A stretch of DNA of 64,000 nt from NCBI RefSeq assembly GCF_000012365.1, contig NC_007650.1, positions 124,001-188,000 on the forward strand. The letters are read 5' to 3'. A program made the translations under genes and the position numbers. Source of the DNA: Burkholderia thailandensis E264. GTDB taxonomy: Bacteria; Pseudomonadota; Gammaproteobacteria; Burkholderiales; Burkholderiaceae. How positions within the stretch are numbered: position 1 is the stretch's first letter; each line of letters opens with the position of its first letter. Below, one piece after another: positions 8,907 through 18,599 of the stretch. Under the pieces are notes generated by a model. That model was not told the origin of the DNA. It saw only the letters and a list, made by a program, of their open reading frames with translations, and made no database searches.

Positions 8907-9461
8907 GTGAAGAAGAATGTCGTAAGTTTCGCTGCGGCGGCATTGCTTGGTCTTGGCGCAACGCAGGCTGCGTTTGCCCAGACGGCAGGGGCGGCTCAAG
9001 GTAAGGTGACGTTCAATGGCGAACTCATCACCAGCACGTGTACGGTCGATGCGGACAGCAAGGACCGAATTGTCCAACTGCCGAAGGTCTCGACCAACAC
9101 GCTGACTACCGCAGGCCAAACGGCTGGTTCGCGGCCGTTCGACATCAAGGTGATTGATTGCCCGAAGGACGTCAAGGTCGCGGCTCACTTCGAGATGGAC
9201 AACATGCATCCTGAAAGCCGCACGTTGAAGAACCTCGACGAGACGGACAAAGGTGCGAAGAACGTTTCGGTTCAACTGGTAGAAGCTGATGGTACTCCGC
9301 TGGACGTCGGCTCCACGAGCAAGAACTTTGTCGAGGTGTCAGACAACGGTGCGGGCAAGTACGGCGCAACGTTGACCTACGGTGGCCAGTACTACGCCTT
9401 GGGCAAAACGGACCCCGGTCTGGTTAACACGTTTACCCGTTTCACGCTCGCCTACGAGTAA
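8907..9461 (+). CDS. Type 1-like fimbrial (major) subunit
   Basis: 184 residues, GTG start at 8907 with AGGAG 6 nt upstream. A signal peptide ends at 'QAAFA'. The mature protein shows the pilin pattern of the FimA/chaperone-usher family: an early donor strand 'GKVTFNGEL', a disulphide pair (Cys in 'TSTCTVD' and in 'KVIDCPKD'), 'FDIKV', and a C-terminal 'FTRFTLAYE' with the penultimate-type Tyr used by chaperones. It is the first gene of a four-gene operon and, by position, the likely major shaft subunit. Confidence 0.92.
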   Translation: MKKNVVSFAAAALLGLGATQAAFAQTAGAAQGKVTFNGELITSTCTVDADSKDRIVQLPKVSTNTLTTAGQTAGSRPFDIKVIDCPKDVKVAAHFEMDNMHPESRTLKNLDETDKGAKNVSVQLVEADGTPLDVGSTSKNFVEVSDNGAGKYGATLTYGGQYYALGKTDPGLVNTFTRFTLAYE

Positions 9462-9527
9462 ATAAAGCGAACAGAGATCCGGGGAACCAAGTGTTTCCCG
9501 GAGTGCAATCAATCACGGGAGGTATGC

Positions 9528-10268
9528 GTGCGGTTTTGGAAAATGAGCGCCGCCGTGGCGGCAGCGGCGTGTTGCCTGGCTTCGACCTTGTCCCAGGCTG
9601 CGATTGTCATCACCGGAACCCGCGTCGTTTATCCGGAAAGCAGTCGCGAAGTCAACGTTCGTCTCACTAACGTCGAGCAGTCGCCGGTGTTGGTGCAGGC
9701 GTGGATCGACGACGGAAACGCGGGGGCGAGCCCGGACGAGATCAAGGTGCCGTTCGTTCTCATGCCGCCCGTATTTCGCGTCGAACCCAAGAAGGGGCAG
9801 ACGTTGCGCGTCATGTATACAGGCGACGATCTGCCGAAGGATCGCGAGTCGGTGTACTGGTTGAACGTCCTGGAAATTCCCCCAAAGCCGACCGTGGAAG
9901 CCGAGCAAAACCTGTTGCAGCTCGCGTTTCGCACGCGCATCAAACTGTTTTTCCGCCCGTCGGCGCTGGAAGACGGGAACGCGGCGCAGGCGCGCGATCA
10001 GCTTACGTGGAAGGTCGTTCGCAATGACAAGGGCGTCACCGTGCTGCGCGCGGAAAATCGTTCTCCTTATTACATCTCGCTGAGCCAGGTGACGGCCAAG
10101 AGCGGCGAAAAAAGCACGCAGTTCGATCCGGGCATGGTTTCTCCATTCGGCAGCCGGGATTTCGTGAGCAAGCGGGACACGTCGACGCTTTCCGCGCATG
10201 CCGAGATTTCCTACAAGCTGCTCAATGACTACGGAGCGGAAGTGGCGGGCACGGCAACCGCGGAATAA
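9528..10268 (+). CDS. Periplasmic fimbrial chaperone (PapD/FimC family)
   Basis: 246 residues from GTG 9528 (GGGAGG at 9517-9522); ATG 9543 is an alternative. The signal peptide ends near 'LSQAA'. Two immunoglobulin-like domains are recognisable: 'GTRVVYPESSREVNVRLTN', the G1-strand region 'FRVEPKKGQTLRVMY', the 'ESVYWLNVLEIPP' chaperone signature and 'AFRTRIKLFFRP', with basic residues for subunit binding. It would fold and cap the subunits encoded on both sides and deliver them to the usher. Confidence 0.95.
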   Translation: MRFWKMSAAVAAAACCLASTLSQAAIVITGTRVVYPESSREVNVRLTNVEQSPVLVQAWIDDGNAGASPDEIKVPFVLMPPVFRVEPKKGQTLRVMYTGDDLPKDRESVYWLNVLEIPPKPTVEAEQNLLQLAFRTRIKLFFRPSALEDGNAAQARDQLTWKVVRNDKGVTVLRAENRSPYYISLSQVTAKSGEKSTQFDPGMVSPFGSRDFVSKRDTSTLSAHAEISYKLLNDYGAEVAGTATAE

Positions 10269-10304
10269 GCGGCCGGACGAACAAGGTTCGACAAGGGGGA
10301 ACGA

Positions 10305-13124
10305 GTGGTCCGAGCATCAAGTGGAGAGACGTCGAAGCAAGATCGTGATGGCGGGTCGCGACTGTTGCGCCGCCGCCAGATCATGATCGCCGCTGGAGCC
10401 GTCGCATGCGGCGTTGGATCGCTGTGCATGCCGGTCGATGCGGCGGAATTCGACGGCACGCGGATTGACGAACATTCGCGCTCGGATGCAATGGGGGCGG
10501 CGTTGTTGGACGCAGCGCCGACACAGCATGACCGTAAGGCCTTGCTGGTCGCGTCGCATGCGTCGCCGTCGGCGCCGACGACGGTCTCGTTCAATTCGCG
10601 CCTGCTCATGAGCGGTGGAATCGATCTGTCGCGCTTCGAGCGAGGCAATCCCGTGGTGGCTGGCATCTACCCGGTCGACGTGACGGTCAACGGCGAAAGA
10701 CGCGGACGGATGGACGTCGAGTTTCGCGACGTTCGCGGCCGCGACAGCGCGGCGCCATGCTTTACGCGCGCGACGCTGGACCGGCTCGGCGTGGAGGGGG
10801 ACCTCGTCGTCAAGCGTCTCGACGCCGCGCGCGGGGTGACGGGCGAGCAATCGGGCCGGCCGCCGGCGATTGCCGAGAGCGCCTGCATCGGCTTGCACGA
10901 TGCGCTGCCTGACGCGACGTATACGCTCGACACAGCCGATCTCACGCTCGAACTGACCATCCCGCAGGTGGACATGCGCAAGACCGCGCGCGGCTATGTG
11001 GACCCGTCCCGGTGGGACAACGGCGTCAACGCGGGCCTTCTGCAGTACAACCTCAGCGGCTACGCAAGTGAAAACAAGTTCTTCGGAAGTGGCACGAGCA
11101 GCCTCTTTCTCGGCTTGCAAGCCGGCGTGAATATCGGGGCCTGGCGCGTTCGCCAACGTTCGAACCTGATGTGGGGAAACCGCAGCGCCGGCATGAGTTG
11201 GCGCAGTCTCGAAACCTACGTTCAACGGGACATCACGGCACTGCGCAGCCAGATCACGCTCGGCGACAGTTACACGACCGGCGAGATCTTCGAGTCGTTC
11301 GGCGTGCGCGGCGTGCAGTTGGCAAGCGACGACCGGATGCTGCCGGTCTCGCTGCAGTCCTACGCGCCGACGATTCGCGGCATCGCGGATACGAACGCGC
11401 GCGTGGCCGTGCGACAGCGCGGCAACGTGATCTACGAGGCCAGCGTTCCGCCCGGACCGTTCGAATTCGACGATTTGCCGCCGACCGGCTACGGCGGCGA
11501 TCTCGACGTGACGATCACCGAATCGGACGGCAGGACGAAACAATTCACCGTGCCTTTCGCATCGGTACGTCAACTCTTGCGGCCCGGCATGCAACGTTTC
11601 AACTTCACCGTCGGTCAGTATCGAGATGCGCTGTCGAACGGCAAGCCGTGGGTTGCGCAGCTGACCTATCAGCGCGGCCTGACGAATTTGCTGACCGGCT
11701 ATGCAGGTCTGCTGTCGTCGACGGGTTACGCGTCCGGCTTGATCGGCGTTGCGCTCAACACGCCGATCGGCGCGTTTGCTTTCGATGTCACGTCCGCGCG
11801 CACCAGCTTGCCCGGGCAAGGCGCGCGCAACGGATTCAGCTCGCATGTGTCGTACAGCAAGATGGTGCCATCCACCGGGACCAACTTCTCGATGGCGGCG
11901 TACCGATATTCGACGGCGAATTACTACAGCCTCGCCGACGCCGTCATCGCGCGCTACGGCTACAACGCGGAAGAACGCGCATGGCGAAACGATTACCGGG
12001 CCCGCACTCGCTTGCAGTTGAACGTCAATCAGCGGATCGGAGACCGAAGCTCCGCCTATGTTTCCAGCAGTCTGCTGAATTACTGGAACGGCCGAGGAAG
12101 GGACATTCAGTTTCAGGCAGGCTTTTCAAGCGTCTTCAAGCGCGTCTCGTACACGGTCTACGCACAGCGCAGCCGCTCGAGCGACGATCGCACCGTGACA
12201 CAGGTCGGCGTGAATCTGTCGATTCCGCTCGGCGGCGGCGCTTATACGACGAGAAATGCGTTTAGTTCGCTGACGACTTCGCTGTCGCGCGCGTCCAACG
12301 GCGACAGTTCGGTTCAGGCAAATCTGTCGGGCAGCACGGCGCACGTGGTGCCGATCGACTACGGCGTCAACGTGTCGCGCTCGGTGAGCGGCGACAGCAA
12401 TTCCGCATCGCTCGGGGTCTACGGCACGTATCGCTCGCCGTTCGGCACTTACAGCGGCAACGCATCGGTCGACAACCGGGCCCGCCAGGCGTCGTTCGGC
12501 GCGAACGGCGCGGTGGTCCTGCATCGCGGCGGCGTGACGTTGAGTCCGCCGCTCGGACCGGCGGCGGCGCTCGTCGAGGCGAAAGGCGCGAAAGGCGGCA
12601 GGCTGATCAACGGGCAGGGCGCGACGATCGATCGCTTCGGCTACGCGGTGATTCCTTCGTTGATGCCTTACCGGGCCAACACCGTCGCCATCGATCCGTC
12701 CGAGCTGCCGGACGACGTCGAGCTCGCGAATACGAGCGAGGAGGTCGTGCCTCGCAACAATTCGATCGTCTTCGTGAAGATGGAAACCAAGCGCGGCAGG
12801 CCCGTCTTCGCCGCGACCGAAACCGAAGACGGCAAACCCTTGCCGATGGGGAGCGAGCTGTTCGACGTCGACGGCAAGTCGCTCGGCGGCGTCGGGCAAG
12901 GCGGAATGGCGTTTCTGCGCGGTCTCGAGGGCTCCGGCAATCTGGTCGCGAAGTGGGGGACGGGTTCGTCCGAGCAATGCACGATGCCTTACGCGGTGCC
13001 GGTGGACCAAGCGGAAGCGAAAAAGTCCCGGGCGATCGTTCGTATCCGTTTGCGTTGCGAGCCGCAGTTGCGCGCCGAAGCGAGCCAGACATCGGACGGC
13101 GACGGCGAAACACGGAATGATTGA
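10305..13124 (+). CDS. Outer-membrane fimbrial usher (FimD/PapC family)
   Basis: 939 residues from GTG 10305, preceded by a GGGGGA-like site. After a signal region (about residues 24-47) come the N-terminal periplasmic domain ('VSFNSRLL', 'DLSRFERGNPVVAGIYPVDVTVNG'), the 24-strand barrel with its plug ('GNVIYEASVPPGPFEFDDL', 'GDLDVTITESDGR'), the middle barrel 'LGDSYTTGEIFESFGVRG', and C-terminal domains ending with the 'Cys...RLRCEP' pair. The length is normal for the family. It exports and assembles the subunits. The last 8 bp overlap the following subunit gene if that gene starts at 13117. Confidence 0.95.
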   Translation: MVRASSGETSKQDRDGGSRLLRRRQIMIAAGAVACGVGSLCMPVDAAEFDGTRIDEHSRSDAMGAALLDAAPTQHDRKALLVASHASPSAPTTVSFNSRLLMSGGIDLSRFERGNPVVAGIYPVDVTVNGERRGRMDVEFRDVRGRDSAAPCFTRATLDRLGVEGDLVVKRLDAARGVTGEQSGRPPAIAESACIGLHDALPDATYTLDTADLTLELTIPQVDMRKTARGYVDPSRWDNGVNAGLLQYNLSGYASENKFFGSGTSSLFLGLQAGVNIGAWRVRQRSNLMWGNRSAGMSWRSLETYVQRDITALRSQITLGDSYTTGEIFESFGVRGVQLASDDRMLPVSLQSYAPTIRGIADTNARVAVRQRGNVIYEASVPPGPFEFDDLPPTGYGGDLDVTITESDGRTKQFTVPFASVRQLLRPGMQRFNFTVGQYRDALSNGKPWVAQLTYQRGLTNLLTGYAGLLSSTGYASGLIGVALNTPIGAFAFDVTSARTSLPGQGARNGFSSHVSYSKMVPSTGTNFSMAAYRYSTANYYSLADAVIARYGYNAEERAWRNDYRARTRLQLNVNQRIGDRSSAYVSSSLLNYWNGRGRDIQFQAGFSSVFKRVSYTVYAQRSRSSDDRTVTQVGVNLSIPLGGGAYTTRNAFSSLTTSLSRASNGDSSVQANLSGSTAHVVPIDYGVNVSRSVSGDSNSASLGVYGTYRSPFGTYSGNASVDNRARQASFGANGAVVLHRGGVTLSPPLGPAAALVEAKGAKGGRLINGQGATIDRFGYAVIPSLMPYRANTVAIDPSELPDDVELANTSEEVVPRNNSIVFVKMETKRGRPVFAATETEDGKPLPMGSELFDVDGKSLGGVGQGGMAFLRGLEGSGNLVAKWGTGSSEQCTMPYAVPVDQAEAKKSRAIVRIRLRCEPQLRAEASQTSDGDGETRND

Positions 13125-13689
13125 AATGAATAGGCTGACACTCATGAGAGGCGCGACGCGCCGGTGGTCGGCGATCGTGGCCGCCGCCATGTTCGCGTCC
13201 TCGGCGGCCTGCGGCGTTCCGCCGTCGCCGACCGTAACGATCAAGTTCAAGGGAAGCTATAACCCGGTGACGTGCACGGTCGTGGAGGGCAACGAGAACA
13301 AGGTGGTGAATTTGCCGACGATCTCGACGTCGTCGCTGACGAATGCGGGAGAAACCGCGGGTGCGACCGCATTCGACATTTCCGTGCTTTGCGACGGATA
13401 CGCGGGAAACGTGGTGACTTTTTTTGAGCACGGACCGACGGCGAACGAAAACGGCAATCTCGACGTCGAGGACCCGAACGACGGGCAGAGCGCCACCGGC
13501 GTGCAGATTCAGCTCGTGAACGGCGACGGGTCGCCGATCAAGGTCGGCGACCTGTCGACGATGAAGACGGTGCCGGTCGAAGCGTCGACGCCTACGCCAA
13601 TTCCCTTCTTCGCGCGCTACTACGCCACCGGCAAGTCCGGTGCTGGCAAGGTGCGCACCCATGTGACCTTCGTGATCCAGATGCTCTGA
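13117..13689 (+). CDS. Second fimbrial subunit
   Basis: 190 residues from ATG 13117, or 187 from ATG 13126; the first start overlaps the usher stop, indicating translational coupling. The signal peptide ends around 'SSAACG'. It is clearly paralogous to the first subunit: 'TCTVVEGNENKVVNLP', 'STSSLTNAGETAGATAFDISVLC', 'FARYYATGKSGAGKV'. By position it may be a minor or terminating subunit. It contains no extra lectin domain; a FimH-like candidate tip adhesin lies far away at 34984-36012. Only 30 bp separate it from the first T6SS gene. Confidence 0.9.
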   Translation: MIEMNRLTLMRGATRRWSAIVAAAMFASSAACGVPPSPTVTIKFKGSYNPVTCTVVEGNENKVVNLPTISTSSLTNAGETAGATAFDISVLCDGYAGNVVTFFEHGPTANENGNLDVEDPNDGQSATGVQIQLVNGDGSPIKVGDLSTMKTVPVEASTPTPIPFFARYYATGKSGAGKVRTHVTFVIQML

Positions 13690-13719
13690 GCATACGAGAT
13701 CCGCTTACCGAATTGAGAC

Positions 13720-14409
13720 ATGTCGATTGGAATGCCCGCGCAATCGCTGCGCATGTTGTTGCAGGACACGATGCTCCACGTCGCGCTATTGACGGAAGGC
13801 GCGCGCATATCGCGCGTACATGACTGGCGCGCGCGTTGCATCGCGCTCGTCAGGCAATTCGAGCAGGCGATGCAGGACGGCGGCTATCGCGGCGGCATTG
13901 CAAACGAATTGGGTCTCGCGCAATGCGTGTTGCTCGACGAAATGACGATGCGCAATCTGTCGCCCGAGCAAAAGGAGGAATGGTTGCGCGAGCTTCTCCA
14001 ATTCCGTTTCCACTCGACTCGTGATGGGCTTGGCCAAGTGCGCGCGCGTGTCGATCGACTTTCCAGCGCGCATTCGGCGAATACCGAGTTGCTGGAAATG
14101 TATTCGTTGTTCTACGAGTTTGGTCTTCTGGAAGACAGGAAAGGGGCCGCGTTGGCCGGCGCGCTGGCGTCGGAGGCGAAGCCGGCGCTCGGAAAGAAAA
14201 CCGCGAAAGCGCCGGAGATTTGGAATGAGAGCGGTCCATCGGACGAAGCGGCGCACGGGCGGCCTTGGCGAATCGTCGGCAGCCTGCTGGCGTTTGCCGC
14301 GCTCATGACGATGTGGCTCGTCATCGATGCACGTTTGAGTCGTGAGGTGGAGCAGATGGGCGTCACGTCCACGGATGAAGCAACGATTCGTCCGGAATCG
14401 GGGGATTGA
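13720..14409 (+). CDS. Short DotU/TssL-like T6SS membrane protein
   Basis: 229 residues. The cytoplasmic part follows the DotU/IcmH pattern: a helical 'IALVRQFEQAM' start, an 'LGLAQCVLLDE' helix, and 'ELLEMYSLFYEFGLLEDRKG', which corresponds to the conserved E-x-Y...GF-x-G-x stretch of TssL. One transmembrane segment lies near the C-terminus (about 185-203), followed by a short periplasmic tail without an OmpA domain. A full-length TssL is encoded at 21209-22510, so this is a second, shortened paralog. The next gene carries the OmpA module. It is the first gene of the plus-strand T6SS operon, with a weak ribosome binding site. Confidence 0.75.
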   Translation: MSIGMPAQSLRMLLQDTMLHVALLTEGARISRVHDWRARCIALVRQFEQAMQDGGYRGGIANELGLAQCVLLDEMTMRNLSPEQKEEWLRELLQFRFHSTRDGLGQVRARVDRLSSAHSANTELLEMYSLFYEFGLLEDRKGAALAGALASEAKPALGKKTAKAPEIWNESGPSDEAAHGRPWRIVGSLLAFAALMTMWLVIDARLSREVEQMGVTSTDEATIRPESGD

Positions 14410-14411
14410 GC

Positions 14412-16088
14412 ATGTCGCGTCAGATTCGATTTTGGCTCGTGTGGGGCGCTATCCCCTTCGTGGTGCTCGCGAGCCTCTGCCTGCCGTTGAGCATGCAGCC
14501 GGAGTGGTCTCATGTGCTGACGATCGTTCTGATCATTGCCGCCGTCGTGCTGGCGATCGAAATATTCGAACGCTTTCGCGAGACGAGGCAGGATCGAACG
14601 GTCGAAGCCGAAATCGACGATCACGAACTGGCGGTGATCATCGTGGCCGGGCCTCACGCATCGTCGCTTTTCAATAGCAAGGGAGACGATGCGATGCTTC
14701 GGCGCGAAGCCGGCGCGCTATGGCTGCGCGCGGATAACGTCGAGCAGTTTCGAGAAACGATGGCGCGCATCAAGGCGTCGCGCGGCCGTTTTCCGGACGC
14801 CGCGGTGGTGCCGCTCGTATCGGAAAGCGACGACGAAAGCGAAATGAGGCAGGCGTTCTCGAAGTGGCGAACCGAACTGCGCGAATCGCTTTGCTACCCC
14901 GATGCGGCCTATGTTCTGCCTTGCTATCTCGCTGTCTACACGTGCCTTGGATTCAAGGGAGGCGACAGCGCGCGTCCAAAGTGGACGGGCGATGCAATAG
15001 AAATCGGTGCAGGGCAGATGAATGCCGCGTCGAAGGTAGGTGAGCTGCTTGCGGCGATTCGGCAACAACTGCTTCGGCCGTCGCGAACCGGTTCGTCGGC
15101 GCGGTGCGCGTTGGGGCTCGGGGCGTTCGACTGGCTCGATGCCACGGCGCTGCTGTCGTCGATGTCCGCGCTCGCGAATACGCCGCCATTCATGCTGAAG
15201 GGACTGACGCTCGCGGATGTGGGCAGACAGCCGGTACGGCCGGGAGCATGGACGCGCTGGCTGACCGTTCGGACCGGTCTTCATATCCGCCGGCCCCAAT
15301 CGTCGACGTCGCCGCTTCCCGTGCCGCGCGTGACGAAGGTCGCCGAAAGCGGCATTCGGGAAGGATGGAGCAGTGCGCGCAATATCGTTTCCGCTCGCGC
15401 GAGTTTCGTGCCGGCCCTCGTGTTTTCCACCGTCTCGACGCTTGGCATCGCCGTCGCGGTTTCCGCCTGGATGAATGGACGCATGATCCAGCGGGTGGCG
15501 ACCGACATGGCCGATTATCGGAGCGCACCCGATGAGTGGATCGGCAAGAAGCGCTTCGCGCAGGCCCGCCTCGAACACGATCGCACCACGATCGTGGATA
15601 CCCTGCTCAATGGGGTGCCGGCCGGGCTCGGCTGGGGGCTCTATCGCGGGCAGGAGTTGCTGGTCAAGCTCGATATGGCGCTGGTTTCGCCGCGCGGGGA
15701 GTCGACCGCGATGCAGCTCGACACGGTGACGCTGTTTGCGACCGGCCAGGCGACGTTTTCTCCGGGCGCCGCGCAGCGCGAATTGCAACATGCATTGCGA
15801 ATGATCCTCGCCAATCCGGAGCAACGCGTTCTGATCGTCGGGCATTCCGACAGCGCCGGATCGGACGCGGTCAATCTCCAACTGTCCAAAGCGCGCGCGC
15901 GTGCAATCCGTGACTGGTTCGTGGATCAAGGCGTGCTGAAGACGCGCTTCATCGTGCAAGGGGCCGGCGACACGCATCCGGTTGCCGATAACGCCAGCCC
16001 CTTGGGCCGTGCGCAGAACCGCCGTGTCGAGATCCTGCTAATTCCGGACGTTGCTTCGGACAGGACAGCGATCGAGACGGAACTGTAG
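14412..16088 (+). CDS. T6SS-associated membrane protein with OmpA-type peptidoglycan-binding domain
   Basis: 558 residues from ATG 14412, 2 nt after the preceding stop. Two N-terminal membrane helices (about 7-27 and 33-53), a large soluble middle region, a third helix near 335-355 and a C-terminal OmpA-like domain from about 440 ('ATGQATFSPGAA', 'VLIVGHSDSAGSDAVNLQLSKARA', 'GAGDTHPVADN', 'NRRVEILLIP'). It would anchor the T6SS membrane complex to peptidoglycan. With the short DotU protein upstream it forms a two-gene equivalent of a TssL-OmpA fusion. The middle region was not recognised. Confidence 0.85.
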   Translation: MSRQIRFWLVWGAIPFVVLASLCLPLSMQPEWSHVLTIVLIIAAVVLAIEIFERFRETRQDRTVEAEIDDHELAVIIVAGPHASSLFNSKGDDAMLRREAGALWLRADNVEQFRETMARIKASRGRFPDAAVVPLVSESDDESEMRQAFSKWRTELRESLCYPDAAYVLPCYLAVYTCLGFKGGDSARPKWTGDAIEIGAGQMNAASKVGELLAAIRQQLLRPSRTGSSARCALGLGAFDWLDATALLSSMSALANTPPFMLKGLTLADVGRQPVRPGAWTRWLTVRTGLHIRRPQSSTSPLPVPRVTKVAESGIREGWSSARNIVSARASFVPALVFSTVSTLGIAVAVSAWMNGRMIQRVATDMADYRSAPDEWIGKKRFAQARLEHDRTTIVDTLLNGVPAGLGWGLYRGQELLVKLDMALVSPRGESTAMQLDTVTLFATGQATFSPGAAQRELQHALRMILANPEQRVLIVGHSDSAGSDAVNLQLSKARARAIRDWFVDQGVLKTRFIVQGAGDTHPVADNASPLGRAQNRRVEILLIPDVASDRTAIETEL

Positions 16089-16431
16089 ACGCCGCCGGGC
16101 GGCGGCGCGAATGTCGCGGCGCCCGGACGCGCGCCGGTCACGCCAACGATCAGCAACGAAGTCTGAAAAGGCGGTCTGACGAGAGACCGCCTCGATCACG
16201 CACGCGCTTTGCACGCAGCGCGGCATGCGCACCGGCATGCACGAATCGATTCGGAAACTTTCAAACTTGTCTGATGTTGAACGGACTCCCGCTAAAGGAG
16301 AATTTGATCCGACGTCATCGCCATTAAGAGGAGAAATCGAAGGCGTAACGTTCAGCAAATTTCTATTGCGCGGGCAATGCTGAGGAGCACTTGTTCGTTG
16401 ATTCTCATTCCGACTTCAAGATGGAGAAGAT
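16089..16431. other. Gap between the OmpA gene and tssB with RNA dyads
   Basis: 343 bp without a clear gene. It holds a GC hairpin right after the stop (CGCCGCC 16090-16096 with GGCGGCG 16101-16107) and a 9-bp hairpin at 16169-16192. Two purine-rich AGGAG-like sites occur near 16300 and 16330 without a convincing ORF (a 7-codon TTG-start leader is possible after the first). Probably the tssB promoter lies here, separating tssB onward from the two upstream genes. Confidence 0.5.
16169..16192. repeat. 9-bp perfect stem-loop
   Basis: AGGCGGTCT (16169-16177) pairs with AGACCGCCT (16184-16192) around GACGAG. In the minus direction the stem is followed by TTTTC, which would suit a terminator, but no minus-strand gene ends here. 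In the plus direction there is no U-run, so an attenuator or mRNA-stability element ahead of tssB is also possible. Confidence 0.5.
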
Positions 16432-16971
16432 ATGGCTATATCCAATAGCTCACAGAAATTTATCGCGCGCAATCGTGCGCCTCGCGTCCAGATCGAATAC
16501 GACGTCGAGATTTACGGTTCCGAAAAGAAAGTCGAGCTTCCTTTCGTGATGGGCGTGCTTGCGGACCTGTCGGGCAAGCCGATCGAGCCTTTGCCGGCTG
16601 TCGGCGACCGCAAGTTCTTCAGCATCGATATCGACAATTTCGACGAGCGCATGAAGGCAATGAAGCCGCGTGTCGCGTTCTCGGTGCCGAACACCCTTTC
16701 CGGCGACGGTCAGTTGATGGTCGACATCACGTTCGAAAGCATGGACGACTTTTCCCCCGCGGCGATCGCGAAGAAGGTGGACGCGTTGTCGCAATTGCTG
16801 GACGCACGCACGCAGCTTGCCAATCTGCAGACCTACATGGACGGAAAGTCGGGTGCGGAGAACCTCGTGAGCAAGGTGCTCAAGGACCCCGCGCTGCTCA
16901 GCGCGCTCGCGAAGGCGCCGAAGCCTGCGGCGCAACAGGCGGAAAACCGGGAATCGAAGGAAAAGCACTGA
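16432..16971 (+). CDS. tssB: T6SS contractile sheath small subunit TssB (VipA)
   Basis: 179 residues. The N-terminus 'SSQKFIARNRAPRVQIEYDVE' with 'LPFVMGVLADLSGK' and 'DFSPAAIAKKVDALSQLLDAR' is the standard TssB/VipA signature, and the length is normal. With TssC it forms the contractile sheath around the Hcp tube; the 'DFSPAAI' helix region contacts TssC. A purine-rich GGAG lies just upstream of the ATG. tssC follows 33 bp downstream with its own AGGAG. Confidence 0.97.
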   Translation: MAISNSSQKFIARNRAPRVQIEYDVEIYGSEKKVELPFVMGVLADLSGKPIEPLPAVGDRKFFSIDIDNFDERMKAMKPRVAFSVPNTLSGDGQLMVDITFESMDDFSPAAIAKKVDALSQLLDARTQLANLQTYMDGKSGAENLVSKVLKDPALLSALAKAPKPAAQQAENRESKEKH

Positions 16972-17004
16972 TTCCCGAAACCGGAATCGATCATAGGAGA
17001 AAAA

Positions 17005-18504
17005 ATGGCTGCACGTGAATCTCAGGCGCGCTCCGCCGACGCACAGCTCGCTACGCAATCGGACTTCAACGCACTGCTGTCGCGCGAGTTCAAACCGAAG
17101 ACCGAACAGGCGCGCGAGGCGGTGGAACACGCCGTCAAGACGCTGGCCGAGCAGGCGCTCGCCAATTCGGTGACGTTGTCGGACGACGCATACAAGAGCA
17201 TCGAAGCGATCATCGGCGAGATCGATCGAAAGCTGTCCGAGCAGATCAATCTGATTCTGCATCACGACGATTTCCAGAAACTGGAAAGCGCGTGGCGCGG
17301 CCTGCATCACCTGGTGACGAATACCGAGACGGACGAGAAGCTGAAGATCCGCTTCATGGACGTCTCCAAGGACGATCTGCGTCGTACGATGAAGCGATAC
17401 AAGGGCGTGGCCTGGGACCAGAGCCCGTTTTTCAAGCAGATCTACGAAGAGGAATACGGTCAGCTCGGCGGCGAGCCGTATGGGTGCCTCGTGGCCGATT
17501 ACTACTTCGATCACACGCCGCCGGACGTCGATCTGCTTTCGTCGATCGGCAAGGTGGCGGCCGCCGCGCACGCTCCGTTCATTACCGGCGCATCGCCGTC
17601 GGTACTCCAGATGGATTCGTGGCAGGAGTTGGCCAATCCGCGCGACCTCACGAAGATCTTCACGCAGAACCTCGAATATGCGCCGTGGAATTCGCTGCGC
17701 AATTCCGAAGACGCACGTTACATCGGTCTCGCGATGCCGCGTTTCCTTGCGCGCTTGCCGTATGGGATCAGAACGAACCCCGTCGACGAATTCGATTTCG
17801 AGGAATCGACGGACGGTTCCGATCATCGCAAGTACGTGTGGGCGAATGCCGCGTATGCAATGGCGGTCAACGTTAATCGCTCGTTCAAGCATTACGGCTG
17901 GTGCACGCTGATCCGCGGCGTCGAAAGCGGCGGCGTCGTCGAGAACCTGCCGTGCCACACGTTCCCGACGGACGACGGCGGCATCGACATGAAGTGTCCG
18001 ACCGAAATCGCGATCTCGGATCGCCGCGAGGCGGAGCTCGCGAAGAACGGCTTCATTCCGCTGATTCATCGAAAGAACACCGACTACGCCGCGTTCATCG
18101 GCGCGCAATCGCTGCAGAAGCCGGCCGAGTACTACGACCCGGATGCGACCGCGAATGCGAACTTGTCCGCCCGCCTGCCGTACCTGTTCGCATGCTCGCG
18201 CTTCGCGCATTACCTGAAGTGCATCGTGCGCGACAAGATCGGTTCGTTCAAGGAGCGCGAAGACATGCAGCAGTGGCTCAACGAATGGATCATGAACTAT
18301 GTCGACGCCGACCCGGCGAACTCGTCGCAGGAGACCAAGGCGCGCCGTCCGCTGGCCGCGGCCGAAGTGGTTGTCGAAGACGTGGAAGGCAATCCGGGCT
18401 ACTACCAGGCGAAGTTCTTCCTGCGTCCGCACTTCCAGCTGGAAGGGTTGACCGTGTCGCTGCGTCTCGTCGCGAAGCTGCCCTCGGTCAAGGAAGCGGC
18501 GTAA
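17005..18504 (+). CDS. tssC: T6SS contractile sheath large subunit TssC (VipB)
   Basis: 499 residues, normal TssC length. Typical features are 'FQKLESAWRGLHHLV', 'FKQIYEEEYGQLGGEPYG', 'GKVAAAAHAPFITGASP', 'FLARLPYG', and the C-terminal 'GYYQAKFFLRPHFQLEGL' ending 'VSLRLVAKLP'. It is the main sheath protein and the surface recognised by ClpV (TssH, encoded at 42968) for disassembly. AGGAG precedes the ATG. It is followed by a 200-bp gap with two RNA dyads before hcp. Confidence 0.98.
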   Translation: MAARESQARSADAQLATQSDFNALLSREFKPKTEQAREAVEHAVKTLAEQALANSVTLSDDAYKSIEAIIGEIDRKLSEQINLILHHDDFQKLESAWRGLHHLVTNTETDEKLKIRFMDVSKDDLRRTMKRYKGVAWDQSPFFKQIYEEEYGQLGGEPYGCLVADYYFDHTPPDVDLLSSIGKVAAAAHAPFITGASPSVLQMDSWQELANPRDLTKIFTQNLEYAPWNSLRNSEDARYIGLAMPRFLARLPYGIRTNPVDEFDFEESTDGSDHRKYVWANAAYAMAVNVNRSFKHYGWCTLIRGVESGGVVENLPCHTFPTDDGGIDMKCPTEIAISDRREAELAKNGFIPLIHRKNTDYAAFIGAQSLQKPAEYYDPDATANANLSARLPYLFACSRFAHYLKCIVRDKIGSFKEREDMQQWLNEWIMNYVDADPANSSQETKARRPLAAAEVVVEDVEGNPGYYQAKFFLRPHFQLEGLTVSLRLVAKLPSVKEAA

Positions 18505-18599
18505 CGGATGTCGTCCGGGCGATCGTGATGCTGGGTGCGCGCGATCGCGCAATGCACGCCATTGTCGCGGACGTACGCGGCCGGACGACGCAAGAGCAA

